From Amaurobius ferox (lineage: Eukaryota; Arthropoda; Arachnida; Araneae; Amaurobiidae): a stretch of DNA of 64,000 bases. This document shows, piece after piece, positions 45,796 through 59,289 of the stretch (position 1 is its first letter; each line of letters opens with the position of its first letter). A program made the translations under genes and the position numbers. The notes below the pieces were generated by a model, which saw nothing but the letters and a program-made list of their open reading frames with translations, ran no database searches and was not told where the DNA came from. The stretch covers positions 77,296,604 to 77,360,603 of the forward strand of contig OX578137.1 of the NCBI GenBank assembly GCA_951213105.1, in the 5' to 3' direction.

Positions 45796-48755
45796 TTCTT
45801 TATAAATGAAAAATTTAGTACATAATACTTTGGAATAGAGGAAGATATTTTAGATACTTGCTGCCAGTTACTTAGTCACATGTTTTTAGAAATTTCCGTA
45901 AAACTAATCAATAGTACGATATTTATCTGCAATTCATCTGCAATTCCTTCATTAAATTTCACTAAAATCGCCTTTATTTGAATTGAGCTATCGTGGGAAT
46001 TGCAGACAGACCAAACCGAAGCAAGTTCACGGCAAAAATTAAAATCTCATCAGTTCTATTCAATTTTATGTTCGCATTAATAAACATTTAAATATATCAT
46101 ATCACTAAATTACATTAAAAATTATCTGCGTTTTTGAGGAATTATCTTCCAACGGTCTATATACGTAACGTTTTTGACAAAGAGCTAACGCAATTTCAAT
46201 CCGATCGCATTCATGAAGGAGCATCATCTGTACAACATTTAATACAAAAATTGCATGAAAATGTCATTAAATTGATTTTTAAAGAAGTTTATCGTCGATT
46301 CATGAATTGGGAACGCACGATTTTTTTCTAAGACGATCAGCAACAAACATTTACTTTTACTACATATACAAAATTAATAAAATCTACCAAGTTTAATTAA
46401 AGTTAGTGACAAACACGTTATATTTGAAAAGGGGGCGCAGCATGAGAAATTTTGTTGCGATATCGTTCAGCAACGAATTCGGGCTATAAAACGTTAATCT
46501 ACTCCATATGAAAAATCGGTTATGTTTTAGTTCAGTAACAAACGTTAGCACGTTCAGTAACAAACTCGTACCCTATAAAATGTTAATTTAAACAATATAT
46601 ACAAATTGTAGAAAATTGGTGAAGTTTTTGAGAAGTTATCGTCGAACAAAGCGCACATTACTAAAGGGTGCTCAGTGTTCGACGATACTCGCAATAATCA
46701 TTCTACAACTTTCAGCATTGAACTCGGCCTGTAAAACAGTAATTGGGACAACATATCCGAAGGTAACATTTTAAAGCTGTTTTCCTTGGAATAAATATAT
46801 CAGTATAAGGATGGTAGTATAGGCAATTTGTATCTTGACACGTTCAACATCGAATTCGACCTGTAAAACTCAATACCGTAATAAAAATTATGCAAAAATA
46901 CTTATGAGGCCAGAAATGATCCTAGGTCGGGATATTTTCACTCCTGGTTCAAAATAAAGAAAGTTAGGCTCGTTCTCCCACTGCATATAACAACATTCGT
47001 GAACTGACTTTGCGTTTTTATGCAATGTTTCACGTGCAATAGCTGATCTTGAATGGAAGAGCTGATCTTGAATGAAATATTCAGTTCTGTTACTTAGCAG
47101 GCCAAGAATTTCATACAGATTGAGTTCCGGCTTGCTAGAAGATTCGCAAAGTTGTGGATATGTTAATTGCAAAATTGTGGTTATACAAATTTTTGTTATG
47201 CAAAATGCTAGCAATTTTTTCTTTCTGCTTTTGGAGATATCTGTTAGTTTATGCGGAAGATCACATAAGACGCATGAACCATGCGCATGGGAGGTGTTGT
47301 CGTCAATATGAGATCCTGTCTTCGGTTAAGACTCTTTAAGTAAGTTCTAAAAGCATGATTAAATTAATGATGAGTTCATATGATAAAACTTGGACTGATA
47401 ATTCCATACTTTTCAATAACTCCTGCAATGCAATTCTTAACACTTTTACCATCTTTTGCAAATGTATTGAGGAATCGAAATGTAACTTTGAATTATCGAA
47501 AAATATGTTAATTCATGTTATCGGTTATCGTTATAGATTTACGATTTCTCTTGAAGACGGTGGTCAAGGATTCATTTATATCGTGACTCAACACTGAAAA
47601 TGTAATTATAGACGACATTTACTTGTTAGAGTTCTTGCATGCAGAGTAATCAAAACGTACCTTTAATTATTGAAAACATGTGAGGTTAAGCTATCAGCTA
47701 TCGCTAAAGATTTCCAATTTTTCATGAAGACGGTGGCCAATGATTTATTTATATCGTGACTCAACAATGAAAACTTAATAATAAACGACATTTTCTTATT
47801 AGAGTTCTCGGAATGGAATGTACAGTTGTTCTCAGGAAGGAATAAAAATGTAACTTCAAAATATCAATTGTGGAAATAAAAAGAAATCGTTTTATATTTG
47901 ATACTTTTGTAAAATAAAGATATTAGGAATTACGCCTTAAAAGAAATATATTTTATCGGAAAGTAAAAACACTTCGTTTGTAAGAGCTTAAATAGTTTAT
48001 AAAAATATAAACCGTTTTTAAATGCAGAAAAAAGTATTTGCCAAAATAAATAATACAGAACAATCACTACAGCAAAGATAGGAGAATTTTGGCAGCAGAA
48101 CATTGCTTAAAGTGTTTTGTAATGGGGGCTCGATTTTAGCTGTTTCAAGTAGTCCCTTTAAGGAGATTCTGCAAGTATAAAAAATGTTAACAAGTAATTT
48201 ACGAAGGAGCTATCATATGGTTGTTAATGATATGTACAGTTCATTTTTGACAGAATTACAAAGAAATTTTATTCTGTTTTGCATACTTATTTTGTACAGT
48301 CATACTAATTTTAAGAAAACAGGAAACGACATCTACAGAACTGGAAATATAAATACTTAGTTAACCTATCTACTCCCTCTGATATGAATTCAGTGCCTAA
48401 TTTATGTCAGTCATCATCTACTATCTACAGGGAATCATAATATATAAATGTTTCAAGACATTTTTTTAACCGGAAGTGGAAAACCTTAGAAAACCCTCAA
48501 TTTCATTTCTGAATTTGATGCTGAAATCAAACCAGCCGTCATCTAAGCTATATATATAACAGAGAAGGAGAAATAAATATTTCAAGGAAAACAAAAATTT
48601 TTGAGTCGGAAGTACCATCTTCTTAACCAAAGGGGAAAATCTTAGTGAGTTCTACAACATCCCCCGAAATTTAACGCAGAATCCATATCAGTAGCAATTC
48701 TCGAAGCCTTATGTTTAACAAATTCTGAATGCTTCAAGAAACATTTCTTACTACT
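45796..48755. other. AT-rich region without a recognised gene
   Basis: It contains a degenerate ~33-bp motif (TTCAGCAACGAATTCGGGC... then TATAAAACGTTAAT) four times at irregular spacing, near 46,470, 46,553, 46,712 and 46,845. It also contains a ~175-bp direct duplication (about 47,480-47,640 and 47,655-47,825). A 65-residue open frame ending at 46,331 (FDKELTQFQSDRIHEG) is unrecognised and unsupported. Confidence 0.5.
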
Positions 48756-48990
48756 CAAAGGCAGGACATTGAATGGACTCGCGCAGATAAAGTATGCGAG
48801 CCGTGAAAGATTTCAAATTAGAACCTAATTTGACAAATAATTGTGAAATTAGAAGTATAAAAAAATAATTTCAATATTCAAGAATCCTAATGAAAAAGAG
48901 TGTAAAAGGTTTTAGAATCTGAATAATAAATTAAACAAGTTAGAGTACAGTGAAACAATAAAACACAAGACAATAATGTGAATAGATATA

Positions 48991-49411
48991 CAAGATAGGA
49001 TCAAAAAATACGGAGACTGTGCTGATATTTCCAACCCTGATTGGAGGAATGGGGAACTATTTTATCGTGGCGTAGAGACACATGTGACGCGAGACGTGAA
49101 AAGGAAGAATTTGGTTCGCAGTGCAGAGTATTCAGTACAGTCAATCCGCAGTCCAGTCAATGAGTGACAGTGAACTGTAGTCGTTCGCGTTCATCGAAAA
49201 CGAGAACCGTGTTTCAAGAACAACGTGCGAATATAAATTTCTGCCAGCGCTTGGGAAAAACGCCGGCACGCATTGTCCCGAAAAACACTTTCTTTCTCTT
49301 CTTCACATCTATCGTCACAAGTGCCTCCACGCCACGTTAAAATAGTGCTCCTTTCCTCCAATTTGGGTTGGAGATATCAGCACAGTCTCCGAAATTTTTG
49401 ATCCTACCTTG
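48991..49411 (+). mobile_element. mariner-type MITE with a transposase N-terminal remnant
   Basis: Inverted termini of roughly 47-57 bp begin CAAGATAGGATCAAAAA and, at the other end, CAAGGTAGGATCAAAAA. Both continue CGGAGACTGTGCTGATAT. A TA dinucleotide flanks each side (48,989-48,990 and 49,412-49,413), the Tc1/mariner target duplication. A short internal stretch from 49,218 translates EQRANIKFCQRLGKTPAR, which resembles the N-terminal helix-turn-helix segment of mariner transposases. The rest of the transposase is missing, so this is a deletion derivative of an autonomous mariner. Confidence 0.88.
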
Positions 49412-50948
49412 TATATGAATTAGTATAAAATTGCATGTAAATATACCATTCTGAGCATTATAATGTTTTATCTTGGTATTAGAGGTCAGACGGAAACCAC
49501 TATTAGAGAGATCCATGTCCGCCGCGTTAGGAAATATATCAGAAAATGGAAAAATTGATTCCCTATTGAAATGATTGTGCCGATATTCTCACTTTTAGTA
49601 ATGAGACTGGGAATTACCCAGATATTTTCATGAAGGAATGTTTCTTAATTAACTGTATGCATGCAATGTTTTAAACTAGGTTGCGAAGAGATCAATTAAT
49701 GAATGGTTCAATGAAGTATTTCATTAACTTAAATGGAATTTTGAGACTTTAATAATAGTAAAAAGCGGGGCATTGAATGGACACGCACATATGAAGTATG
49801 CGAGCTGCGGAAGATTCAAATTGAAACTCAAATTAACAAAAAAATTATGCAATTAGAAATTCTAAAAAATGAATTTCAATTTTTAAGAATGAAAATACAA
49901 AAGAAAATATATGATTTTGCAATCTGAATATTAATTAAACAAAGTGGAATACAGGAAACAATTGATATATATGACAATTGATATATATGAATATTTCATC
50001 TTAATATACATTCTGAACATTATATTATTTTCCCTTAACTATAAATATCAGAAGAAAACCACCATCGGGTAGATACATGTCCGCCGCATAGAGATATATT
50101 TGAGGAAATCGAAAAATGGATTTGGTAGTGAAATGAATGTGTCGATATTCCCATGAGTAGTAATGAGATTGGGAAACCCAGTTCAATCCATGAAGGAAAG
50201 TTTCTTAATTAACTGCATGTTACAATGCTTTTAAATCTAGGTTACGAAGAGCTCCATTAATGAGTGAATTAAGAAGTATTTCATTAACTTAAATGGGATT
50301 CTGAGACTTTTAGTATTAACTAGCACAAAGCCGGGCTTTGAATGAACTCGCGCAAATGAAGTATGCGAGCTGTGACAGATTCCAAATTAAAACTTAATTT
50401 GACAAATATTTGCGAAATTGAATGTGTAAGAAATTAAGTTCAATATTTATGAATCCTAATATACCACCACCTAAAGACCATATAAGGTTTAATAATCTGA
50501 ATAAATTAAATACATTAGAATACTACAAGAAATTGATGAGAATCGATATATATGAAGGAGTTGAATATTTCATGTTAATATACTATTCTGAACCTTATAT
50601 TACTTTTTCTTAACAATAAAAGTCCGAAGAAAACCACAGTTGTAGAGATCCATGGTTGATATATTGGGAATATAAGGAAATGGAAAAATTGAGTTGCTAT
50701 TGAAATGATTGTGTCGATATTCTCATGAGTGTTAATAAGACTGGGAATTACCCAGTTCTATCGATAAAAGGATGTTTCTTAATTAACTGCATGTGTAGAA
50801 TGCTTTTAAACTAAGTTACAAAGAGATCCGTTAATAAGTAAATCAATGAAGTATATCATTAACTTAAATGGGATTTTGAGACTTTTAGTATTAGCTAGTA
50901 CAAAGCCGGGCTTTTAATAGACTCGCGCAAAGGCAGTATGCGTGGTGT

Positions 50949-51237
50949 TGTTGTTGTTGAAACCCAGACCGTCCGACCTACCAGAAAGGTGTAAGGTAAC
51001 TGTTTGGACGGTCGGGAAGTGCCACCCAATTTAGACCGGAACCCAGTGGGGGAGACATCCACAGGGACCGTACCCTCCTTCCCCTACCACCAACCTCTCG
51101 GAAGGACTTTCGGACCCACATGTTTAACGTGATCGTACTCCGCATGAACACGGCGGCAGTTTTTGGCAGTGGCTGGAATCGAACCCGGGCCTACCGAGTG
51201 CAACTCCAGCGCGCTAACCAATGGGCTACCGCGCCCC
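50949..51237 (-). mobile_element. tRNA-Ala-like SINE, well preserved, with 15-bp TSD
   Basis: The minus strand starts GGGGGCGCGGTAGCCC. It has an A-box-like TAGCCCATTGGTTAGC, an anticodon-loop TTGCA in GAGTTGCACTC, and B-box GGGTTCGATTCC. A conserved body (GAAAGTCCTTCCGAGAGGTT, CCCCCACTGGGTTCCGG) is followed by a (CAA)n tail. The 15-bp sequence CAGTATGCGTGGTGT flanks it exactly at 50,934-50,948 and 51,238-51,252. It is the least decayed SINE in the window and is absent from the left copy's satellite, so it inserted after the duplication. Mobilisation would need a LINE partner. Confidence 0.93.
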
Positions 51238-52540
51238 CAGTATGCGTGGTGTGAAAGATTTCATATTAAAATTCATTTGAAAATTAATTGCGAAATTAAA
51301 AGTATAAAAAATTAATTTCAATATTTATGAATCCTAATACAAAAGAGCATATACGGTTTTAGAATCTGAATAATAAATTAAACAAATTGAAATACAGGAA
51401 AATGATAAGAATAGATATATATGAAGGAGTAGAATATATCAATTTAATATACTATTCTGAACCATATATTTTTTTCCTTAACAATAAACGTCAGAAAAAA
51501 ACCATAGTTAGAGAGATCCATGTCCAATGTATTGCGAATCTGAGGAAATGGACAAATAATTGCGGAATTAAAAGTATATAAAATTAATTTCAATATTTAT
51601 GAATCCTAATACAAAAGAGCATATAAGGTTTTAAAAATATGAATAATAAATTAAAGAAAGTAGAATACAGCAAAATTATGAGAATAGATATTCTGAATAT
51701 GAAAGAGTATAATTTTTTATTTTAATATACTATTAGGAACCTTATTTTTATTAACAATAAAAGACTGAAGAAAGCTACCATCGGGAAGATCCATGGAAAA
51801 ATTGATTTGCTATTGAAATGAATGGGTGGATATTCTCACGTTTATTAATGAGACTGGGAATTACCCAGTTGTGTCGATAAAGGAATGCTTCTGAATTAAC
51901 TGCATGTGTACAATGCTTTCAAACTAGATTATGAAGAGATCCATTAATGAGTGAATCAATGAAGTATTTCATTAACTTAAATGAGATTTTGAGACTTTCA
52001 GTATTAATTAGTAAATGCCGGACTTTGAATGAACTCGCGCATATAAAGTATGCGAGCTGTGAATGATTTCAAATAAAAACTTAATTTGACAAATAGACGA
52101 TTAGAAGTATAACGAATGAATTTCAATATTTATCAATCCAAATACAAAAGAGCATATAAGGTTTTAGAATCTGAATAGTAATTAAATAAATTAGAATATA
52201 AGAAAATAATGAGCATAGATATATATGAAGGAGTAGAATATTTGATGTTATTGTACTATTCTGAACCTTATTTTCCTTAACAATAAAGGTCAGAAGAAAA
52301 CCACCATTGGGGAGATCTGTCTGCCGTTTTGAGAAATATTATAAGAAATAAAAATTTTTATTTGCTATTGAAATGAATGTATCGATATTTTCATGAATAG
52401 TAGTGACACTGTGAATTACTCAGATCTTTCGATAAAGGAATTTTCCTTAATTAACTGCATGTGTACAATGTTTTAAGCTAGGTTGCGAAGAGATGCGCGT
52501 TAATGAGTGAATTAATGAAGTACTTCATTAACTTACGAGA

Positions 52541-55433
52541 AATTTTGATTCTTTTAGTCTTTTGGCATTTCAAATTTTAGGAATCCTTTACAAAAGAGCT
52601 TTTGGAATTTGAATATTAAATGAAACAGATAAGAATACAGGAAAACAATTAAATCAAAATAAAATCGAATTTAACATGATACTGGAGCAAGTTTATATCA
52701 CAATGCATTCATGTGTATAGGCTTTAATTAGCTGTTTAAAAATTGTTTACTTGTTATTTGTACGAAGCGTGGTGAGCATTCTCCGTTTAAAAAAGGGATT
52801 TTCATATTGTTACAGTTTTTTTAAATTATTGAAATTGTGAATCTGCACATCTATGTGCAATTTTACGTATGTGTACGAATTTTTACATACCTACCTACTG
52901 CAGTGTTTGAGTATAAAGGATCGAAATATCTAGTCAAATGTTGATTTTGCTTCGCTAGTAATGGAGAATGGACGAATTAGCGCAAGAAATGGATGATAAT
53001 GTTTAGACTTTAAAGAGTTATTTATTCGATTTATTTCTCATCTTTTGAAGGTCTGCAAGTATAATGTATAATGTTTATGGTAGCAAAGAATATATTTCAT
53101 ATCGACATATTAGTTCAGAGCGGATATTAGGTTATTTCCGAAAGTGGTGAAAAAACAAAAAATAACATCCAATACTTCTACGCACATCGTAATGAGAAAT
53201 ATAAGGGGTAAACCCAAGAAATGGCTTTGCTACTGGAACATCTGCCCTCCTATTCCCACAATCAGTGAGGAGAACACATTATTACGCAAGTTCTGTCGAT
53301 CAATATGTGTTTCTTAATTAACTGCGCATATACAATGCTGTTAAAATAGGCTGGGAAGAGACGCATTAATGAGTGACTCAATGGAGCATTTCATTAACTT
53401 AAAATGGATTCTGTGATGCAATTAGGACAGAGAAACGAAATCGAAAGCGATATTTAAATTAAAAGTTAGTAACTCCAGGACGCGCTAAAGGTCTACACCA
53501 TCCTTTGAAGATCTGCTTCATTTTAATGTGGGAGATTGATAGTAGTTATGGTAGGGTTGAATATTTTGCATGTTAATGTACTATTCCGGACTTAATATTA
53601 CATTTTTCCAATAATAAAGGACAGACAAAAATACCATTGTATACATTCATTCACTCTTTAATGGGAAATATATAGGGACAAGAAGAGATGGGTTTGATAT
53701 TGAAACACATGTTTTAATATATTCTGAAGCAGCGAGAAAACAGTAAATTACCCATTATGTATTGTCGATCAATGAATGCTGTTTAATTAACTTTACAAAC
53801 ACAAATCTGTTAAACTTGGTAATGGGAAGTCGTTTTAATGAGTGAATCTATGGAACATTTCATTAACTTAAAATTGATTCTGGGAAACGAAATAAAAATG
53901 TCGATATTTAAGGATAAGAGTAAGAAATGTAACTTTTGTCAAGGGCTTATCAACTTTTGTCAAGAGCTTGTATTAGTTTTGACCAAATAGTATATTTAAA
54001 ATTATTAAAGAGAAAAAATAAAGGTATTTAAATCCAGGCAATAAATAAAATGTATGTAAAAAATGATTTTAAAAAAATCTACAGTATCAAGAGATTGAGT
54101 AGAGAAGATAGTTGGATTAAATACAAGTGTGATGTGACAAGTGGTATGTTTCAATAGGATAATATGGTACCAAGAAATAAACGGTATTTTGGCCGTGACG
54201 TAAGGCGGCCAATGAAACGTTTTCCAGACCGAGGGCTGTAAGAAATATGGACAATGAGAAGACCCTTCACGAAAGCCTGCTAGCCAATGGGCAGATGAAG
54301 GTGGAGCTGCAGCAGACACTCTAGGTTCAGTGAAAATTCAGAGATATCAGACAAGAATTGAGAACAAAGTAGGAGATGAGTCAGAAAAATACCAGAGTGA
54401 CAATGTTCTCTATGTAACAATTCACAGGAGTGCGGGGGACTAAGATTACAAACATAAAGTTTCCTTCAGTTACCTTACACCTTTCTGGTAGGTCGGACGG
54501 TCTGGGTTTCAACAACAACATAAGGTTTCCTGACAGTTTGTATATAAAGTATTGATATTGTATAGATATATTATATAGAAATAATTTGATGTCAAAATTT
54601 CCCTTTGGGCATTATCTGACAAAAATCAGATGCTTTCAGAATCAGGTTTTTGTATGTATCAGTGAATTAATCTAGTGGTACTGTTTATTCTGACTGGAAT
54701 GATTCTGCCAAAGTTTATTTGAGAGATTAAAATGGAATTTGCCACACTCATATCTATTGGTTTTCAGAGTGGTAAGATCGGAGAAACGATTTCACAACTA
54801 CGAAATTTTTATAACAGTTTGTAAATATATAAATATTTAATATTGGTTTATTCTAATGAAGTGAAAATATGATGAAAAGTGTAACAGTACAAAGTTCTCG
54901 TCGACTCTTTCCATCTAAAATATTATACTAGCATAATAATATCACTAGTTTATACTTACATAACTAATATCACTAGGATCAAACTTCATTTATAAAGGTT
55001 AAATTCAAAAAATATAATTATACAGAAAGTTAAAGAACAATTAAATTTATTGGGATTTAACATAACGTGTAGTTTCATTTGGATTCGAATGAAATCAACT
55101 CAAACTAAAGCACAAAATGCCCAAACCGTTAAAATAAAACAATAGCAATTAGAGGCAATATTTTAACATCTATTGAGAAATTTATGCTATTAACAATGCT
55201 GAAATACGAAAGTAGCGCCACTGAGTAATACAAAGATAGCAAGAGAACATAAAAGACACAAGAAACAACAAGAGAATACAGAAAATAGCAACACAAGATG
55301 AATTGAAGAAAATATATGAATGCACTACAATGCGATCACTTGATCCGATCTGCGGCGTTGCATTAAATTCATCATTTTGTAAAAAGCTATAAACATTTTC
55401 AGTTTAAGATGTCTCATTCGTATATACCCAAAC
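52541..55433. repeat. Degenerate satellite relatives and AT-rich DNA (right copy)
   Basis: Counterpart of 2,650-5,990 without the TRIM. At about 55,170 the sequence AACATCTATTGAG is the empty TRIM site. No gene was recognised. Confidence 0.6.
54466..54518 (+). mobile_element. 5'-truncated SINE 3' end with target duplication
   Basis: About 53 bp matching the SINE tail (TTACCTTACACC, TTTCTGGTAGGTCGGACGG, then TTTCAACAACAA). It is flanked by CATAAAGTTTCCT (54,453-54,465) and CATAAGGTTTCCT (54,519-54,531). The left copy near 4,600 lacks it. It is a separate, severely 5'-truncated insertion of the same SINE family. Confidence 0.82.
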
Positions 55434-57520
55434 TAATTTTACAATATGTATATTTTACGTTATTGAAAAGACATAATATGTGTGTAACTATATAATTTCT
55501 TAAAATGGTGCAATTCTGCCAAGTTGGAGAGGAGGGGGGTATTAGGAAACAGACAAAACACGTTTTTTTACTCCCCTTGTTCTGCATGTAGATGTAGGGT
55601 AAAAAAATTATATTTGAATAACCTCTAGACTTACTGATGGAAAAGCTGTCATTAAAATTGGTTGAGCAGTTTAGAAGGTATTTTTCTCCTGAACTTGCAT
55701 AGTTTAAGAGATATTTTTGTACTAAACAACACTTTGCAAATTTTTCGTTCGGTATATTAATAGATATATGCATTCTCACACAAAATATCTAAATATTATG
55801 TCTGAAAGATATATTTTGTTCAGATATTTTCTGTAAATGTTGAATAAATACCTTTTTCAAATAATGTATATTAGTACGTTAGAATTTGACAGTGTTCTTT
55901 TACGTTTTATTTTTCCTACCATATACGGTATGGAAAACCCATGAATATCGATAGAACACAAGACTTTAAAAGAATAAAATTGAACGTACTATTCTAAAAG
56001 TACCAAAAACAAAGCAAACTTTTGTGTTCCTTTTCTGATTAATTACTATCCACCCACTATTCCAAAAGAATACAAAGTCAAATCCAGCATGTTCTTCAAA
56101 GTTCTTTTTATTTGATTTGCTAGCGTATGTTTTTTTTTTACATTTTCACAATTTTAACTCCTTTCATTTTAAAGTATTTGCTCATTCCGTATACTGGAAG
56201 AAGTTGAACGCGTTATTTTAATTTTCAATTCGTTTCGCATTTTGAATTTTATTTTATCGGAGTTACAAAGCATTCTCCCACTCTTTTTATTCCCTTAGTG
56301 CTCTTTCTTTGTTAAATTAATTTTATTTCTTGTGCTAAATATAACTGGCTTCAGGTATCTATCTCATATCATATATATGTTTCTTTATATGGAAAATGAG
56401 GTAAACTATCAATGTTTCTGAATGTATATTCTATTTTAGAGGGACTCATCCATCTAGTTGGAAGCGGAAGCCGAAATAATTTTACAATAATATGTATATT
56501 TTACGTTATACGAAAGACATAAAATGTGTATAATTTCATAATTTCTTAAAATGGTGCAATTCTGCCAAGTTGGAAAGGAGGAGTATTAGGAAACAGACAA
56601 AACACTGTTTTTTATTCCCCATGTTCTGCAAGTAGATGTAGGGTATAAAAATTATATCTGAATAATCTCTAGACTTACTGATTGAAAAGCTGTCATCAAA
56701 ATTGGGTGCGGAGATTAGAAGATATTTTTCTCCTGAACTTGCATAGTTTAAGAGATATTTTTGTCCTGAACTACACTTTGCAAATTTTTCGTTCGGTATA
56801 TTAATAGATATGTGAGTTCTAAAACAAAATATTTAAATATTATTTCTGAAAGTTATATTTTGTTTAGATAGTTCTATAAAGGTTGAATAAATACATTTTT
56901 TAAATAATTTATATCAGTATGTTAGAATTTGACAGTGTTCTTTGAAGTTTTATTTATTCCACCATATGCTATATAGAAAGTCATGAATATCGATAGAACA
57001 CAAGACTTTAAAAGAATAAAATTAAACGTACTACTTTAAAAAATAAAGCAAACTTTTGTGTTCTCTTTTCTGATTAATTGCCGTCCACCCACTATTCCAA
57101 AAGAATACAAAGTCAAAATTAACATGTTCTTCAATGTTCCTTTTATTTGATTTGCTAGCGTATGTTTTTTTGTTTTACTTTTTAACAATTTTTTACTCCT
57201 TTCATTTTAAAGTATTTGTTCATTTCGTATACTGGAAGAAGTTGAACGCGTTATTTTAATTTTTCATGCGTACCACATTTGAAATTTTATTTTATCGGAG
57301 TTAAAAAGCATTCTCCCACTCTTTTTATTCCCTCAGTGCTCGTTCTTTGTTAAATTAAAGCGAATGCTCTGAATTTTATTACTTGTTCTAAATATAACTT
57401 GCTTCAGGTATCTATTTCTTATAATATATATGTTTCTTTATTTGGAAAATGAGGTAAACTAAAAATGTTTTTGAATTTATATTCTATTTTAGGGGACTCA
57501 TCCACCTAGTTGGAAGCGGA
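55434..57520. repeat. ~1.04-kb internal tandem duplication in the right copy
   Basis: The segment from about 55,434 to 56,476 is repeated from about 56,477 to 57,520 in direct orientation, with the junction near CCGAAATAATTTTACAATAA. Both copies contain the empty Helitron target (near 55,838 and 56,878). The left copy has only one equivalent segment, split by the Helitrons. No gene is seen in it. Confidence 0.85.
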
Positions 57521-57654
57521 AGCCGAAGAAATTGCACCTTCTGCAGAATGATTAATTTATGGACCTGGCATAGAATAAATATTATTTTTTATACTTTATA
57601 GTCTAACTTTTATCAAAATTTTAAACTTGTTTTTCTTTCGAAATTAGTGTTTTG

Positions 57655-57950
57655 GTTGTGAGACGACCCAGTGGTTAACGTGCGAGGTTTGCACTCGCAT
57701 GACACGAGCTCGATTCCCGGCTTGGCTTAAAATGTCCCTGTTTTTACGTACAATACAAGCACGTTAAATATGTGAATCCGTAAGTCCTTTCGAGAGGTTG
57801 GTGGCAGAGGAGGTGGGTACCTTTCTTGTGGATGCTGCCCCCACTGGGTTCCGATCTAAATTGGGTGGCACATCCCGGTCGTCCTAACAGATACCTGACA
57901 TATTCGGTTTGTCGAATGGTCTGGGTCGAAGAAAAAGAAATTAGTACTTC
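57655..57950 (+). mobile_element. tRNA-derived SINE (old copy, right)
   Basis: Duplicated counterpart of 11,884-12,190, retaining TTTGCACTCGC, GCTCGATTCCC and a more complete 3' body (CCCCACTGGGTTCCGATC, TTGGGTGGCAC). It lacks the triple TTCGGTTACC expansion of the left copy. Confidence 0.83.
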
Positions 57951-58230
57951 AAAATAGGTAGTCACGATATATCGGTAAATTTTTGATCTATTTATTTCAA
58001 AATATTACTTTGTTTCCCCCCATGATGGGGCGTTTAATGCAAGCAGGCACCTAACCTTTTGTAATAGGTCCAATTACTTACGTACCCTTTGTAAGAGATC
58101 CGGAGGTTCTATTACTACTAAACATAATGTAGAACAAGGTACATATAGGATCCTCAGAAAACAATTACATTCTGTACGCAAGTATATGGTGTATAATGGT
58201 GATGAAGACTTTGGACATTTTATTTTTGAT

Positions 58231-58347
58231 GGGAAGTTTGATTTGAGTGAGTGAGGGAAGTTTAAAGTGAGTGAGTGAAGTTTGAAGTGAGTGAGTGAGA
58301 GAAGTTTTAAGTGAGTGAGTGAGGGAAGTTTTAAGTGAGTGAGTGAG
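58231..58347. repeat. GAAGTTT...GTGAGTGAG minisatellite (right)
   Basis: Counterpart of 12,481-12,597, with about five imperfect units. It joins the LINE remnant directly, because the LINE C-terminal part present at 12,600-13,000 is deleted here. Confidence 0.85.
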
Positions 58348-58359
58348 AACCTCCGTCAT

Positions 58360-58790
58360 TGGTATCCAGTTGATATGTAGATATTTGTCTGGATATTGAT
58401 GAAGGAGTTTTCTGATCTGTTGCAGTGTGCCGTTCTTGGATCTGTGCGACTTTAAAGTGTCTAAAATTGCTTTAATGTCTGTATGTACTGATGCTTTGAG
58501 ATGGGTGATTTGTGAAAACTAAGTTACTGTCTTGGGGAATGCTGTCATCTCTGTTGGGTGAAAGTTGCTATTTGGATGTAATCTTCTGACCCATCGGTAT
58601 GTGCAGTTGCTGTTCTGGAAGACACAGTATGATGACGTTGTGCCTTGCTGCGTTTTAGAATCATCTGCAAGGATTTGCAGACTGCGAAAAGTAACGGTTT
58701 GAAAGGTCGGCCTATTGCAGTGTTTTTTCTTTAAATTACTCAGGCCTTCTTGTTCACCAAAAGGATGTAGGGCAGTTACAACGGACGCCT
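58360..58790 (-). pseudogene. Jockey-like LINE RNase H remnant (right)
   Basis: Counterpart of 13,000-13,378 on the minus strand. Substitutions and frameshifts have removed the long open frame, but the nucleotide alignment to the left RNase H segment is clear (CTGTTGGGTGAA, GATGTAATCTTCTG). The C-terminal extension is missing. Confidence 0.72.
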
Positions 58791-59289
58791 AGGATAAAAT
58801 ACAGAAATAACTCTAAGAAATACATGAACAACATACACAGACAATTTAAATAGACATACATAGATAATACCCATAGATATACATAGACATAGACAATAAA
58901 TATAAGCATAAAATGATTACACTATCCAAACTCCAGATTAGAACATTGTTTATTTTCTTATACGAACTAATGCTAAAGTTCAACAATGCATAAAATATTA
59001 ATTGGAAAAATAAAATTTAAATACAGAAACAAATTTAAACTGTGGAGTAAGCACTTAAGATAACATTAACCAGATCAAAATTAAAAGTAACAGCAATACT
59101 GCAACACACAAGACACTCTTGGTTCTGCCTTGGGCTATGTTCCGGGCAATAAGAGTACAGCTCCCAATTCTATCCATATAGTTTTATTTATGTAGATGTT
59201 AGAAAACCAAACAGTCTGATTTAATGTAGTTGGTTTAGTTAAATGAAATTTTTTATTTTTTTTTAAATTGGGAATTTGAAAACATAGCA

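Larger units (their letters stand above)
48756..52540. repeat. ~565-bp tandem satellite, right block (interrupted)
   Basis: Same satellite as 1-2,650. Unit landmarks (ATTTTGAGAC and variants) occur near 49,739, 50,298, 50,873 and 51,985. The block is interrupted by a mariner MITE at 48,991-49,411 and a SINE at 50,949-51,237. The part left of 49,730 has no partner in this window because the left copy starts at base 1. Confidence 0.85.

Noticed and set aside
46134..46331. 65-residue frame with FDKELTQFQSDRIHEG
   Set aside because: Starts at a non-ATG codon just after a stop, has no recognisable domain, and nothing nearby supports a gene.
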